Under the pieces are notes generated by a model that did not search any database, was not told the DNA's origin, and was given only the letters and a program-made list of their open reading frames with translations. Source: Plenodomus lindquistii (Eukaryota; Ascomycota; Dothideomycetes; Pleosporales; Leptosphaeriaceae). Taken from it: DNA of 64,000 nt. Where the stretch lies: contig JANUWI010000009.1 in NCBI GenBank assembly GCA_025504975.1, positions 1,488,001 to 1,552,000 of the forward strand, given 5' to 3'. The position numbers and the translations under genes are program-made. This document shows, in pieces, positions 33,782-44,774 of this stretch (its first letter is position 1; the number at the start of each line of letters is the position of its first letter).

Positions 33782-34474
33782 ATGTCACACCACTGCCACG
33801 ATGAAGACTCGCACTCCCACTCGCACTCGCACGCGCACGGCGACGACGGCCACTCCCACGACCACAGCGACGACATAACCCCCGCCCTCCAAAACCTCCT
33901 GCACTCACAAATCGACTTTCCCCGCCTCATCACCCTCAACGAAGACACGTCCGACAGCGGGCGCGCAATCTGCCAAAAAACATGGGCGCAGCGCCTCGAC
34001 CCCTCCCCCGAGCTCGTCTCAAGTGCAGACGAGCAACTCCTCATCATCATCCCCTTCACAGGCCAAGTCCGCCTGCACTCGATTCTCCTGCGCACCTCGC
34101 CCTCGCCTGCATCCCCCAAGACCCTCAAGATCTTCGTCAACCCCGCCGAGGGATTCGACTTTGACACCGCGTCCGACACACCGCCTACCCAAACCCTCGA
34201 GGTCTCGCAGACGAGTGAGGTCCAGGAAATTCCCGTGAAGAGGGTCTTGTTCAATACCACCCGGGCGATTGCGCTCTTCTTCGAGGATAATTGGAGCATG
34301 GGGACTGAGGATGAAGACGAAGAGACAAGGGTGGCCTATGTGGCGTTCAAGGGGGATTTTATGAAGTTGAATCGTGAGGCGGTGAGTGTGTTGTATGAGA
34401 GTGCGGCGAATCCGAAGGATCACAAGGTTGGGGGTGTTGGGGTAGGCGAGGGCGTGGGGAGGAGTATTCAATGA
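33782..34474 (+). CDS. PITH-domain protein (PITHD1/TXNL1 C-terminal type)
   Basis: Single-exon gene, 230 residues. The ATG at 33782 (MSHHCHDEDSHSHSHSH) is preferred over upstream in-frame codons because the His/Asp/Ser-rich N-terminus typical of fungal PITHD1 proteins begins here. The PITH domain (about residues 45-200) has the family blocks SADEQLLIIIPFTGQVRLHSILLR, LKIFVNPAEGFDF, QEIPVKRVLFNTTRAIALFF and YVAFKGDF. PITH domains bind the proteasome in the thioredoxin-like protein TXNL1; stand-alone PITHD1 function is poorly defined. The N-terminal HSH repeats could bind metal. Follows VPS20 on the same strand, with LSM8 convergent downstream. Confidence 0.92.
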   Translation: MSHHCHDEDSHSHSHSHAHGDDGHSHDHSDDITPALQNLLHSQIDFPRLITLNEDTSDSGRAICQKTWAQRLDPSPELVSSADEQLLIIIPFTGQVRLHSILLRTSPSPASPKTLKIFVNPAEGFDFDTASDTPPTQTLEVSQTSEVQEIPVKRVLFNTTRAIALFFEDNWSMGTEDEDEETRVAYVAFKGDFMKLNREAVSVLYESAANPKDHKVGGVGVGEGVGRSIQ

Positions 34475-34734
34475 TGAAGACGAGCTGTAGCGGCAAGTGA
34501 AGAAGGGCGAGATTGTCCAAAGGCAGTTGCGACGTGCAGCGTCCATGTTAGATTGAAAGGGGACAAGACCTCCCAGATCCACAAGAAGCTGGGTCCTGAG
34601 ATTGTAAAGGTCCATCCATATAACATACTCTATACATTGCTTGTGACATTTCATGGGTATCGTTGCCTGTCCACATCCACTTCATCCTCCAATTCAGACC
34701 TCTCCACCAGCTATACAATGACTCATCTCCCCCC

Positions 34735-35097
34735 CTAAACATGATGCGTACTCCCCAGCACCTCCCCATGCACCTTCCTCCAATCAATCTTCCCATCAAC
34801 CTCCTCATCCACCCTCCCCACCACCGCCACGCTATCCCCCCTCACAATATACAACCCCAGCGGCACCTCCTCGCTCGGTACTTCTTCCTCTCTTGGCCGA
34901 ATAATGCGTTCAATGGCGTTCTGCAATACCAGATTCATGCTGTTGTCGCACGAGTGTAAGGTGCCGACCATGGTGCGCCCGTCGAGTGTGAGGACGGATA
35001 CGCGTTCTGTGGGAGGGGGTTAGTGGTGTGGAAGAAAGGGGGAGAGGAGGAGGGGGAAGGAGGAAGAAGTACTGTTTAGGTAGACGTTTAGGGACAT
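34735..35097 (-). CDS. LSM8: U6 snRNA-associated Sm-like protein Lsm8
   Basis: Subunit unique to the nuclear Lsm2-8 ring that binds the U6 snRNA 3' end. Exon 1 35073-35097 encodes only MSLNVYLN plus one base; the intron 35007-35072 (66 bases) joins in phase to exon 2, 34735-35006, giving 98 residues. Sm1 motif: RVSVLTLDGRTMVGTLHSCDNSMNLVLQNAIER; Sm2 motif: LGLYIVRGDSVAVVGRVDEE. These match Lsm8 better than Lsm1 in length and in the short C-terminus. The tiny first exon explains why the frame seems to start inside the Sm1 motif if splicing is ignored. Confidence 0.93.
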
Positions 35098-35100
35098 TGT

Positions 35101-35131
35101 GGGTGGGTGTGGTGTGGTGTGGTGTAGTGTA
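35101..35131. repeat. GTGTG-type microsatellite
   Basis: Imperfect tandem GGTGT units (GGTGTGGTGTGGTGT) immediately upstream of the LSM8 start codon. Confidence 0.7.
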
Positions 35132-35915
35132 GGACACGGTCGGGTCAGCGTGGTCAGCGTGCGGCGCGATGCGCACGTGCTGTTGTTTTCGGAATCGCAG
35201 CGTCAATGAGCCGCAATACACAATGTGTGGTTGAGAGGATTGGATGGTGCGTGGTTTGCGCGTGGCGGCTGTTTTGCAATGGGCGTGCTGGTGGTGTTGC
35301 AGGCGCGACAATGTTTCTGGAGCTTGGGGATGCTGGCCGCCTGGCCAATGGGAGGTGGCAGACCTCCGCAACAAAGGGGCGTCACTTCACCATCGCATCA
35401 ACACCAATATTACCTCTCCAACATGACATTCAATGCGCCTTTGGTGGTTCCTAGATCGTCTAATACATTGTGTACGTCACTTGTGGTATCATAGGTAGTA
35501 TCTTGCATCTCACATCATGTCTTATCCAACGTTTCTCAATGCGTGTTTTTATCTCTTTGCAAAGTTTGCCACAATACAGTCTCAGAATCTCATCTCATAT
35601 TGTTATTTTCAATGATGCATTGATGGCTCACAAAGTCATTTCAATCAACACTCCGTCATTCGATCAAATTCAATATGCACAAGCAAGAGTGAACTCGGCG
35701 GAAAGTTCATGCACGGGTGGGTATGAGAAGTTCTATGGCATTGCGCTCAAGCAGCCAATGTACAGATGCTCGGTACCCATATCGGCCGTCATCTATCAAA
35801 GCTCGTTACGAAAGAAGAGAAAATAGCTGTATTACGACGGCAAGTTATGTTCACAATGTCAAGCGACTGAGCCGTCATTCCAGAGACCCAATCGACCAAC
35901 TATCCAACCCTTCAT
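35132..35915. other. Intergenic, nothing recognised
   Basis: Carries overlapping short frames on both strands. One plus-strand frame (about 35225-35494) has a protein-like part but no motif or supported structure. Confidence 0.4.
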
Positions 35916-36670
35916 CTATGCAAACCGGTAGGTAGTGCCATTTGCAGGCGGGGCAGCAGGCGCAGTGTTGTTCTTGCAGTTCCTGGGCACAACAACCTGG
36001 GACCCAATCTGAATGGTCAAGGGGTCAACATTTGCGTTCAAAGACTTGAGCTGACCAACGGTCGAACCAGCCTCGGCAGCGATATCGAAGAAAATGTCGC
36101 CCTCCTCAATGGTGCGGGTACCAACCCAGTCACAGCTGCTGTCAGGGCACACGGTGACGTTGAGAAGCTGGCCAACGAGGATGAGATCGGGGTTCTCAAT
36201 GGCAGGGTTGGCAGCGATAAGACCGTCAAGAGTAATGTTGAAGTCGGCGGCGATGGCAGTAAGGCTGTCGCCGCTCCGCACGTTGTATGAGCTGCCGACA
36301 CCAAGGACGCAGGTATCGGTGGCGGTGGTGACCGGTGGGAGGCAGGACTCGTTATCGGGGGTAGAGCAGCCGGTAGGGACGGTGATGACAGTGCCAAGGG
36401 AGAGAGAGTTGAGGTTGGGAATCTCGTTGATGGCGGCAATGTCGCAGATACCAGAGCTCAAGCGGTCGGCGATGCTGCCAAGGGTGTCACCAGACACGAT
36501 GGTGTAGGAAACGGTACCGTTGGCACCGCAAGGGAGAGTCTGGCCTGGTCAGTTATTAGTATGGCGTACTCGATTGACACAGACGAAGTCGCTGACAACT
36601 TACGGCGAATGGAAGCTGCGCTAGCAGTGGCGCTCAAAAGCGCTACAGAAAGACTAAGGTAAGAAACCAT
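35916..36670 (-). CDS. Secreted protein with three LysM domains (LysM effector type)
   Basis: Secreted chitin-binding protein, 231 residues. Exon 1 36604-36670 encodes the signal peptide (MVSYLSLSVALLSATASA, cleavage near residue 18-20). An intron 36545-36603 (59 bases) joins in phase to exon 2, 35916-36544. LysM1 is about residues 36-82 (SYTIVSGDTLGSIADRL...TVITVPTGC), LysM2 about 103-150 (SYNVRSGDSLTAIAADF...LLNVTVC) and LysM3 about 158-205 (TRTIEEGDIFFDIAAEAG...VVVPRNC). The domains are followed by cysteines. NxT/S sites suggest N-glycosylation. No catalytic or anchor domain is present, as in LysM effectors, which in plant-associated fungi mask or protect chitin. The host role is inference. 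Confidence 0.93.
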
Positions 36671-38858
36671 TTTGGGAGTCAATGTCAAGCTTATAGACAA
36701 GTTGGAAAGCGATACCAAAGGATGGGCAGTGATCGACTAAAGGAGCGTGGATGTCTGGAAAAGCTGTGTATGGAAGGATGAGGTATACAGCATATTGTCC
36801 ATTCTTATAGCTTTCCACGGCATCCATCAGGATCCGCATTCACATTCTTCCCTTTCTTGGTTACTTGGTAGGGCCGCCTGGTTGCGATCGGCAGATCCGT
36901 GGCCCGATTTCGGTACTGCATCGCTAATTGTCTGTGTGAGCGTTGTAGTATTTCGCCGAACTTTTCACGTACAACAACACAGATACCTCTACACGTAACA
37001 CCACCCAAATCATAGAACTCTCCTCAGCCCTATCATAGCAAATTGGTACTGGTCATATCGTTCTTTGTACTTCCCCAATGTTGACTCAATGCGCAGACTC
37101 AGAATCACGCAGCTTCATTACTCAACTTTCGTCTCAACAATTTCATTGCATTGTGAGACGGCCCTGCAACACAAACTAACAAGTGACCGGCTCTCACACA
37201 GACCCGTCGACCGAATTACCTCTCCTTCTCCCCCAGAAAGTAGCTTAGTCTATGCCTTAGCCGTTCACCAAGGTGTTCGTCTTGTGGAGTAGGTTGCTTA
37301 CCTCCGAAATGCAGCCACGTGAAACCGAAATGAGACAGATGTCTACATGCCGCTGATCACAACGCAAAACTCAACATATTCAGTACCTTTGTTATTGCTT
37401 GTTGTCAAGCATCTTGGCGTCGTCGCAGGCAATGGCATCGTCGATCATCGACCCGGGATGATGGTTTGTGGATTTGCAAGTTGTTGGCACCGCGAGATGG
37501 GCAGTATGATGGCGCGAGGAGATCTAGATTCCAATTTCAGCAGGAACAATGTAAAGACGAAGAGGCTTCCGGTAGCTGCCGGAACTGCAAGTCAATTACC
37601 ACGAAGCGACGGTTCTCGGATAGAGATCGGTGTCTTTGCTTGACGATGATCGTCAGGTACAATCTATCCTAGTGCTAGTGGTGCCCGAACGGCATGTGTG
37701 GAACCGATTGTACACGTCAAATGACACATGATCATGATAAGGCTGGACATGTAGGCCCGGAGGAAAGAATTCCGTTAGTACAAGGTCCCTTGGAGAAAAA
37801 CGTGTCTTGCATGGAATTTAGGTAGAAGGACTTTGACCCGACTTCGTGCGTCACCTCGTAGCATGGGGATGGTTAGTATTCAACTTTTATTTTCAGCCGA
37901 ATGTAGGTCTGTTCCCCTCCTTGGACCAAGCAACATACAGTATGGATTTGTGGACTGACCAAGACCTAGGAATGCAGACGCGATGATAAGCCTCTGCGAC
38001 ACACGCCCTGATGGATCTTCTTCGATTATTAGGGTGTACAGATTCATCAGCATATCACCACGCTAGAGCATTGCTCAATGTTGACAAGACATGACCAGAA
38101 TTGGCTGTGGCTAGGCTGGTGGGCCGAGTTGGCGATGCGTATTGGGATGGAGATAGCCCTTCGTCTTAACGGAGAAATCTCTCTGGGACTCTCTCGAGCA
38201 GAAGCGAAGATCATGTTCAGATCAGAGTTCAGCTTTCAATGGGGCATGCGATCGCTTTGCGAAGTGTCAACCCAACGATTTCCAGACGATGCGCAAGGCT
38301 CTTTAAAGAGTGGCGTCGTGGCCTAGTTGGATTCCAACGGTTCGAGAAATGTTCACGGTAAAGCTCTTACCAAGTTACCGCTACCCCCAGGATCTCGTTG
38401 AACTCTCGTCTCAAGGTCATCTGCTTTAGTTTCTTGCCACTTGATGCAGAAAGCCGCCAGTGATCCAGCCGCGGGCACTCGAGCACTCTCTTCCGAACAT
38501 TTATCGCGACTCGTTATCGGTTTATCAAAGAATTTGTACGAGAACACTTGCAAAGAGCATGAGAAGACCCCACATCACTGGTTTGTCAGCAGTGACGATG
38601 CGGTAGGCCTTGCAGCTGGGCACGGGAAGCTGTCCACAATTCATCGCCAAGTCTAATTTTGTCATTCCCATCTTCCTATCAATGGACTGGCACGACGTAG
38701 CGGTGGAGTATCTAAGAAAGCTGAGACCGATGCAGGTCAGCGAGGTAAGCCGTTGTGCGACTTGACCTTGAGAAGGACCCGAACCTGCTTGTCTGATATC
38801 ATACTCACGTCTCATAGTAACATCTCAATCCTCACCAGGTCTCCATTCCCTTTCCACA
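36671..38858. other. Intergenic, nothing recognised
   Basis: About 2.2 kb with short frames only. It holds the promoters of the LysM gene (left) and the proline-racemase-family gene (right). Confidence 0.5.
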
Positions 38859-39905
38859 ATGACATCAAAAGGCCCCATTTCAATTGTTGGTGTGCACGCC
38901 GAGGGCGAAGTTGGCGACGTCATCGTCGGCGGGGTACTCGATCCACCAAATTGCAAGACCATGTACGAGAAACTCGTCCACTTTCGCGACAACGCAGATC
39001 AGGTGCGTCGACTCCTCATGCAAGAGCCTCGTGGACGTGTCGCACAATGCATGAACTTGATTCTGGCGCCATGCCACCCCGACGCCCAAGCGGGCGTCAT
39101 CATCATGGAGAGCGACGAGTATGCGCCAATGTCTGGCTCAAACACCATATGCACCGCTACAGTCCTGCTGGAGACGGGCATGCTCGATATGCAGGAACCT
39201 ACAACGGGGTTCACGCTTGAGGCTGCCGCGGGTCTAGTGAAGGTGACGGCGGATTGTGAGAACGGTAAATGCAAAGCTGTTGCTTTCGACAACGTTCCAG
39301 CTTTCGTGTATACGCTGGATCTTCTGGTTGATGTACCGGGCTTTGGCAAAATTTTCGTCGACGTAGCATGGGGTGGCATGCATTATGTGCTCGTAGACGC
39401 GGCGTCCGTTGGACTGACAATCGACAATGAGCACGGGGCGGAGCTTGTTAGAGTGGGAGAGCTTATCAAGACTGCCGTCCACAAAACATTCACACCCATT
39501 CACCCAGATAACTCAGATATTCGGGAGCTCACAATCCTCGAGTTCACCGAGCATCTCAAATATGAGCCAGATGGCAGCATCACAGCGCGCAATACCGTCG
39601 TTGTATCGCCAGGGAGACTGGACAGGAGTCCTTGCGGATCAGGAACTTCTGCGCGAATGGCGGTGCTTCATGCAAGAGGACTGCTCAAAGTCGGCCACAT
39701 ATTCCGTCATCGAAGCATCATCGGGACGGAGTTTGTGTGTGAGCTCTTGGCCGAGACCAAGATTGGCGAGTACAATGCCGTTACATCTCGAGTGAAGGGA
39801 CGTGCTTGGCTTACTGGTTTCCGCCAGGCAACCTTGGACCCTTCAGATCCATTCCCAAATGGCTTCAGGGTTGGTGACGCTTGGCCTATGTTAGCTATGG
39901 AGTAA
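38859..39905 (+). CDS. Proline racemase superfamily enzyme (hydroxyproline epimerase/dehydratase type), Ser/Cys active site
   Basis: Single exon, 348 residues, full length for the family. The N-terminus SIVGVHAEGEVGDVIVGGV is the conserved HxEGE-type start, which supports the ATG at 38859. Catalytic positions: MSGSNTIC near residue 91 has Ser92 where proline racemases have the first cysteine, and DRSPCGSGTSA keeps the second at Cys259. In this superfamily Cys/Cys enzymes are racemases/epimerases and Cys/Thr enzymes dehydrate trans-3-hydroxy-proline; a Ser/Cys pair marks a third group whose activity I would not assign. Other conserved parts: FVDVAWGGMHYVLVDA and GTEFVCELL. Probably cytosolic; plausible in catabolism of hydroxyprolines from collagen or plant cell-wall proteins. 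Confidence 0.9.
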   Translation: MTSKGPISIVGVHAEGEVGDVIVGGVLDPPNCKTMYEKLVHFRDNADQVRRLLMQEPRGRVAQCMNLILAPCHPDAQAGVIIMESDEYAPMSGSNTICTATVLLETGMLDMQEPTTGFTLEAAAGLVKVTADCENGKCKAVAFDNVPAFVYTLDLLVDVPGFGKIFVDVAWGGMHYVLVDAASVGLTIDNEHGAELVRVGELIKTAVHKTFTPIHPDNSDIRELTILEFTEHLKYEPDGSITARNTVVVSPGRLDRSPCGSGTSARMAVLHARGLLKVGHIFRHRSIIGTEFVCELLAETKIGEYNAVTSRVKGRAWLTGFRQATLDPSDPFPNGFRVGDAWPMLAME

Positions 39906-40850
39906 TGGGGGATGAAAGTGCACATGGGAACCACACACAGCCTTTTTCACTAGCTTTTTATAAATGCCTCGAGTGCTGAGGAGCGACACCCGGAGTTGAC
40001 AAGCCTCTGGCGCGAACAATGAGCTAAGCGGATCGTCGCTTAAGACCTCTTCTATGATACGTCTCAAGTTATCGATGTTTTTTGTAGAACCCCAAGGCAA
40101 ACATTTACACTGTGTTGATCGAGTGTGATACTCTTGAATGATTGCCATTGTGGCGTTGCGAAACCAGAACAATAAACTTTCCCAGTACAGCACCCCGAAA
40201 CTCGATTTCACTGCTGACAAAATGATCGCTTTCTATGCCAGTGAAAAGGTTCGCCATGCTGAAATACGGTTGAGAGTTGGTAATGATGTATCCTGCTCAT
40301 CTCAGCCAGACATTGCAAATACTCTGACATTGGGTATGGGAGACTTGTATCAATCCCTGCGACTGGTACTTCCCAAATCAGCCGCCGATGGATACGAAAA
40401 GACTCCATCGAACTTACCACTGAACACCATATTTGAGAAATTCGTTTAATGTAGAGCTAGGCGCATTTTTCTTAAATTGCTCAACAGCTGTTTGTAATTG
40501 TCTGGCGCTGACGCAATGTGAAGCAATACGGCAAGTCTACATGTGGTCAACTATGGAGAGATTGTTGCGCTGTTGCGCGTGCGCGTGAGACGTATTGTGG
40601 CTCCAGCATTGGAGAATTCACCAAGCAAAATATATGGCGTCCCACGCTTACGACCGAGGGCTACTAGGACAAGAAGAGCATTTGCGAACATGCCACTTTT
40701 GGATTCGGGTTCTATTCTATCTGCGTCTCGCCTTTTGCCATTACATCAAATGCTGCTCGAGAGCGCAGTGTGGTATGAACATATCTGAAGGCAGTAATAC
40801 CGCGCTGAGTTCCTTGATACAAAGGCCCTGAGACCATATTTCAAGAAGAG
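39906..40850. other. Intergenic, nothing recognised
   Basis: Short frames only; a plus-strand 103-codon frame at 40138 has no recognisable features. Confidence 0.5.
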
Positions 40851-41636
40851 TTATTCCATATTGACAGCACACGATCTCCGCACTCTTGAGCACCCAACCG
40901 GACATGGGTAATCAGGGTTGTATTGCCATAGAAAGTAGGGATCCGTCTCATTGGTCAGAACTTCCCCAATAAGTCGCGATTGGTTTGGAAGGTCAAACGA
41001 TTGACGAAAGACTTCAATCGATGGAATGCGAATCTGGCCCCACCCTTGCTGAATAAGAGTATCGATGCTGGTACCGTAGATGTACTCTTTGAATCCAGCC
41101 CACCGGATAGCGGACGCGCACTGATGGTCCTCAGCACTTCACATATTTAAGTAGATAAGGTACACATACCATAGGACAGCTCTCCGCATTGGTGTAGAGA
41201 CTCAAATCCGCAAATGCCCTTGACGCTGTACTCTTAGACAAGTTGTAGCCACTCGGGTCGGTAAGCACAGCAGTGCAATTTGCGATAGCAGCCATTTCGC
41301 TGCAACATATCAGCTGCGAGATCGAGACATCATGCAAGTCTTCTACCCATGGTTTGTTGGATTCCCTGTCTGCGCATTGGAGTTTGCGCCAATGCACACC
41401 AGGTCGCCTAATCCCGGCGCACCGGTGTGGTTGACGATGACTGTTCCAAAAGCACCAAACGGACAAGGCGATACAAGATCAGAAAGCGCGGCGTTCGCGC
41501 GACGCATCCAGTATGCGCGGGTGCTGTAAGGTATGCCATTGACCGCAAGCTGGGGAGAAGATATTACATCTTGAAGAGCGTGCGCGAGCGCGTGAGAAGC
41601 GAAAACCAGCCAACCGGCGAGGAAGACAGGCATCAT
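40851..41636 (-). CDS. Secreted cytidine/guanine-deaminase-fold protein (zinc deaminase superfamily)
   Basis: Exons 41347-41636, 41170-41299 and 40851-41120 with introns of 47 and 49 bases; 229 residues. Signal peptide: MMPVFLAGWLVFASHALAHA. The zinc-deaminase motifs become visible only after splicing: HGE at 96-98 (zinc ligand plus catalytic Glu) followed by MAAIANC, and CPMC at 138-141 (LYTNAESCPMCASAIRW), the PCxxC-type site of the GuaD/TadA/cytosine-deaminase group. Family-like segments: NAALSDLVSPCPFGAFGTVIVNH before the first motif and GFKEYIYGTSIDTLIQQGWGQIRIP after the second. Reaction: probable hydrolytic deamination of a purine or pyrimidine base or nucleoside outside the cell; substrate unknown. 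Both introns interrupt zinc motifs (inside HG|E and CPM|C). Confidence 0.87.
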
Positions 41637-42442
41637 GAGAGCGATTGCGCAAGATCAAGAAAGTCCTTGAGGACACTCCGCGCATGGAAGAAGGTGTAAG
41701 CAATTTTAGGTATACGCCTATCATGCGCTTATCTTGTCTTGACTTACGCAAAGTTGTTATGACAGCGTTAGGTAGGTGCGATAAGGCCGGAGCAGGCACA
41801 CACGCTAGACGACACGCTCAGCGCGCAGACTGCGAGCCCGGCACCCGTACTTCGTAGATGCTGTATACAATGACGTCCAGCGGTAGAGGCTTACGACTAG
41901 AGGAATTACTGCCACATCTCATTGTCCAGGAATCGGTACCTTGTGAGACCGTGCGACAAGGCTTATTATGACGCAAGGTCTCCAAACAGGCAGGACACAA
42001 ATGGTCCTGCAATTCGCGTCACGTATGGTCAGGCTTTTCAGTGTTCCGGATGTTTGCATTGAGTAGGGAGAGACAGGAGCTGCGCGAGCGTGGCTATGCT
42101 GTCACGCATACTGTAGACGGCGAACGAGTATAGAGAAGCTGAAAACCGGGGCTGTAGATCTAGAGTACCGGGATTTTTTTCTCAGGGTGCCAGGATCTGG
42201 GGACTCTATTGTCACTACGGTAAGCACTAGACACCAAGTGAATAAGGAATCTTGTGTTTATGTAACGTGGAGCGGGCTGTGAGATTTGGGGGCGGAGTAA
42301 TAGCCAATCATGAAAGATGTCGATGAATGTTGTTACACATGTTGCGGTTATGCTGTCAGCCCCTCTCAGCTTTCCCGCCAAACAAATAGACAGCAATCTA
42401 CCATTCTTTTGCGAGCAGCCTTGACATTTACCAAGTATCAAC
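41637..42442. other. Intergenic, nothing recognised
   Basis: Promoter space between the divergent deaminase gene and the DUF3176 pseudogene. No supported frame. Confidence 0.5.
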
Positions 42443-44330
42443 ATGGCATCCCCGGTTGACTATGAACGACTTTCGCATAACAACGCGCAACACTTCGCAA
42501 CGAGTCAGTCGCTAAGAACCATATCACCGCTCAGCAGTGCTCCTAGGTGTGAGCGAGATCAAGATACTTCGGATCATAATGTCAGTGCACAGACCCTACT
42601 GAGCAACCGACCGGAATGGGATCCAGAAGATCCAGACGTTGTCCCTACCAACGAGCAACGTACTGTACCATACCGCAAAGATTCAGTGAAACGCCCTCGG
42701 ACGTTACATTTTATAGACTGGTATTGGGAACTTGCCGCTGCTCTCTTCAGTCTCGCTTGTCTGGTCACCATCATCCTCGTGTTGAGCGCCTACGAAGGAA
42801 AGTCACTCGACAATTGGCATTTCGTGCACAACATCACCCTGAATACGCTCGTCGCTCTACTTTCGACATTTTCAAGGACCGCACTTGTCGTCCCAGTGTC
42901 GTCATGCATCAGCCAACTCAAATGGATCCATATCATGAGCTGACCGCGACCCTTAAGGGAGTTTCAGGTCTTTGACGATGCCAGTCGCGGGCCATGGGGC
43001 TCATTGGAGCTGATTTGGAGAATGCATTACAAGACCAAGCTGGCCACGTGGGGCGCCACCGTCATGATAGTATCTCTTGCCATGTGTCCGCTGTCACAAC
43101 AATTGCTTTCGTATCCTTCGAGGCTGCATTACAATGACTTGGGCGCGTCCTTCTATAGAAGCCAGGAGTATGATTCGGGCGCGGGTATGCAGGGCCGAAC
43201 TGGACGTTTCATAGGTATGAAGCATGCAGCGCCCAGTATACTGGCAATTTGCTTATCTAGGCTAGACCAAAATATGGACCCCAAGATGCAAGGCGCCATT
43301 CTGAATGGCCTGTACAACCTCAGTGCGCCGATAGCAGTCGAATGCCAGACTGGCAATTGTCAATGGGATCCGTACACTACACTCGCTATTACTAGCAGAT
43401 GCGAAAACGTCAGCTTATCCAGCGCGATAAATTGCACATTCGAGAATATCATCAATGCAGACTGCAATTACACGACCCCTTCCGGCCTTCTCATCCAGTC
43501 GCGTAAGGTCAATACCTCAGGAGGCGGGTTGATCACACAGTTCAATAGCACTGCCCGCATCCCAGAGACAGCGAGATATAGGGGCGTTTCTGGGGTGTAT
43601 AGCAGCACGCTGATTGGTTTTGCTGCCGCCAGCATGCTCGAACCGTACAGTATAGAAGCTCCAGACATTACTGAGTGTGAATTGCGGTGGATCGCGCGAC
43701 AAGTACGCAACATGGCCGTGGTAAACGGAACTTTCCAACCCGGCGTTAGCCAGGACTACGAGCTCATCGGTATCGAAAAACCCATACCACTGGAGTACTT
43801 ATACCATTCCAAATGAGACTGCAGCATTTCCTTGGAATAGGACTTTCGGCGTTCTCCCACCAGATGACGCTGGAATGATTAGGTTTCTCGCTAACATCTT
43901 TTCTTCTTCACAGACTGACACCTTTCGCCAGGCATTGTTGAACATCACAGATTTCCCCCAGACTATGAAAGGTATCAGCGACAGCATTACCTACGCCATA
44001 AGCCAAGCTCCTAGCGGCATTGCGTTACCGGGCCAATCTATTACAACCGAGCAATACGTGCGCGTCCACTGGATATGAATCAGCTTGCCAATAGTCGAAG
44101 TGACCATGGGCATTGCCTTCTTGATCGCTACGTTAGTGCAAACATCGCGGAGGGGTGTAGTAACGTGGAAAAGTTCAGCAATCATCCCACTACTCACGGA
44201 TATAGAGGGCTGGCTTCCTACACAGCTTACTACAAGAAGCGCTCAGGAAGTAGAGCAGAGAGCAGAAGACATGCAAGGCTTACTAGAGGGTAATGGAATT
44301 GGAGGAATAAGGCTTTCTCACGTAAAATAG
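42443..44330 (+). pseudogene. Broken DUF3176-type membrane protein gene
   Basis: Fungal DUF3176 proteins are about 600-residue membrane proteins of unknown function. The reading frame from ATG 42443 gives WYWELAAALFSLACLVTIILVL, NTLVALLSTFSRTALVVPVSSCISQLKW, then after a TGA at 42941-42943 continues in the same frame with PRPLREFQVFDDASRGPWGSLELIW, the family signature. It runs open to about 43770, where a one-base shift is needed to follow YTIPNETAAFPWNRTFG and the later part. A second TGA at 44076-44078 sits where relatives have W in VRVxWxWLxLP, and the last helix (VTMGIAFLIATLVQTSRRGV) and tail follow to the stop at 44328. Gene callers could hide the first TGA with an intron (GTGTCG...TTTCAG), but that would delete conserved sequence. 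Both TGAs are explicable by C-to-T type changes. Confidence 0.8.
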
Positions 44331-44774
44331 TGGTAAAAGAGAGCGATAGGTATATCAGCGGAGTAGTAACGAGGATCATTGACGCTGCGCTGTAAGCTGT
44401 CATATAGAGGACATATGTTGCAGTATCGCGACTACTCCTGCTACTGGTCGTTGCCTCGCTAGCAGTACACTGCGCCTGGTAAAACAATGACGAGAATGTC
44501 GATAGGTCCCCGCTTCTCAACCACTTCTTCGATGATCTCGGCCCTCATGTTTGCTTCCCTTCCCTCGAGCGATCTCGTAATAGATCTGTCAGTCACAAAA
44601 ACCACGGCTAAGAGTGCTTCTTAGAACATCTCACAACTGAACATGTTTATAGTGTACGCAATGCTTAGTATGCCATAGAGGTAGCACGTGTAGAGGTAGC
44701 ACGCAGGGGAAGTAATATATAGAGGGAGGTACTTATAGTAGTGCTAGTAAACGCTATTATTAACATTAAACATG
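44331..44774. other. Spacer with left remnant of AT-rich DNA and target duplication
   Basis: From about 44640 the base composition shifts to TA-rich words (TAGTAGTGCTAGTAAACG), the left continuation of the AT-rich block split by the copia insertion. The last five bases, ACATG (44770-44774), are the left copy of the copia target-site duplication. Confidence 0.6.

Noticed and set aside
38300..38360. tRNA-like GGCCTAGTTGG...GGTTCGAG words
   Set aside because: No acceptor, anticodon or T stem can be paired; not a tRNA or a convincing relic.
42886..42960. Intron (GTGTCG...TTTCAG) that would remove the TGA at 42941
   Set aside because: It keeps frame but deletes the conserved CISQLKW...RPLREFQ segment of the family, and the gene has a second stop and a frameshift anyway.
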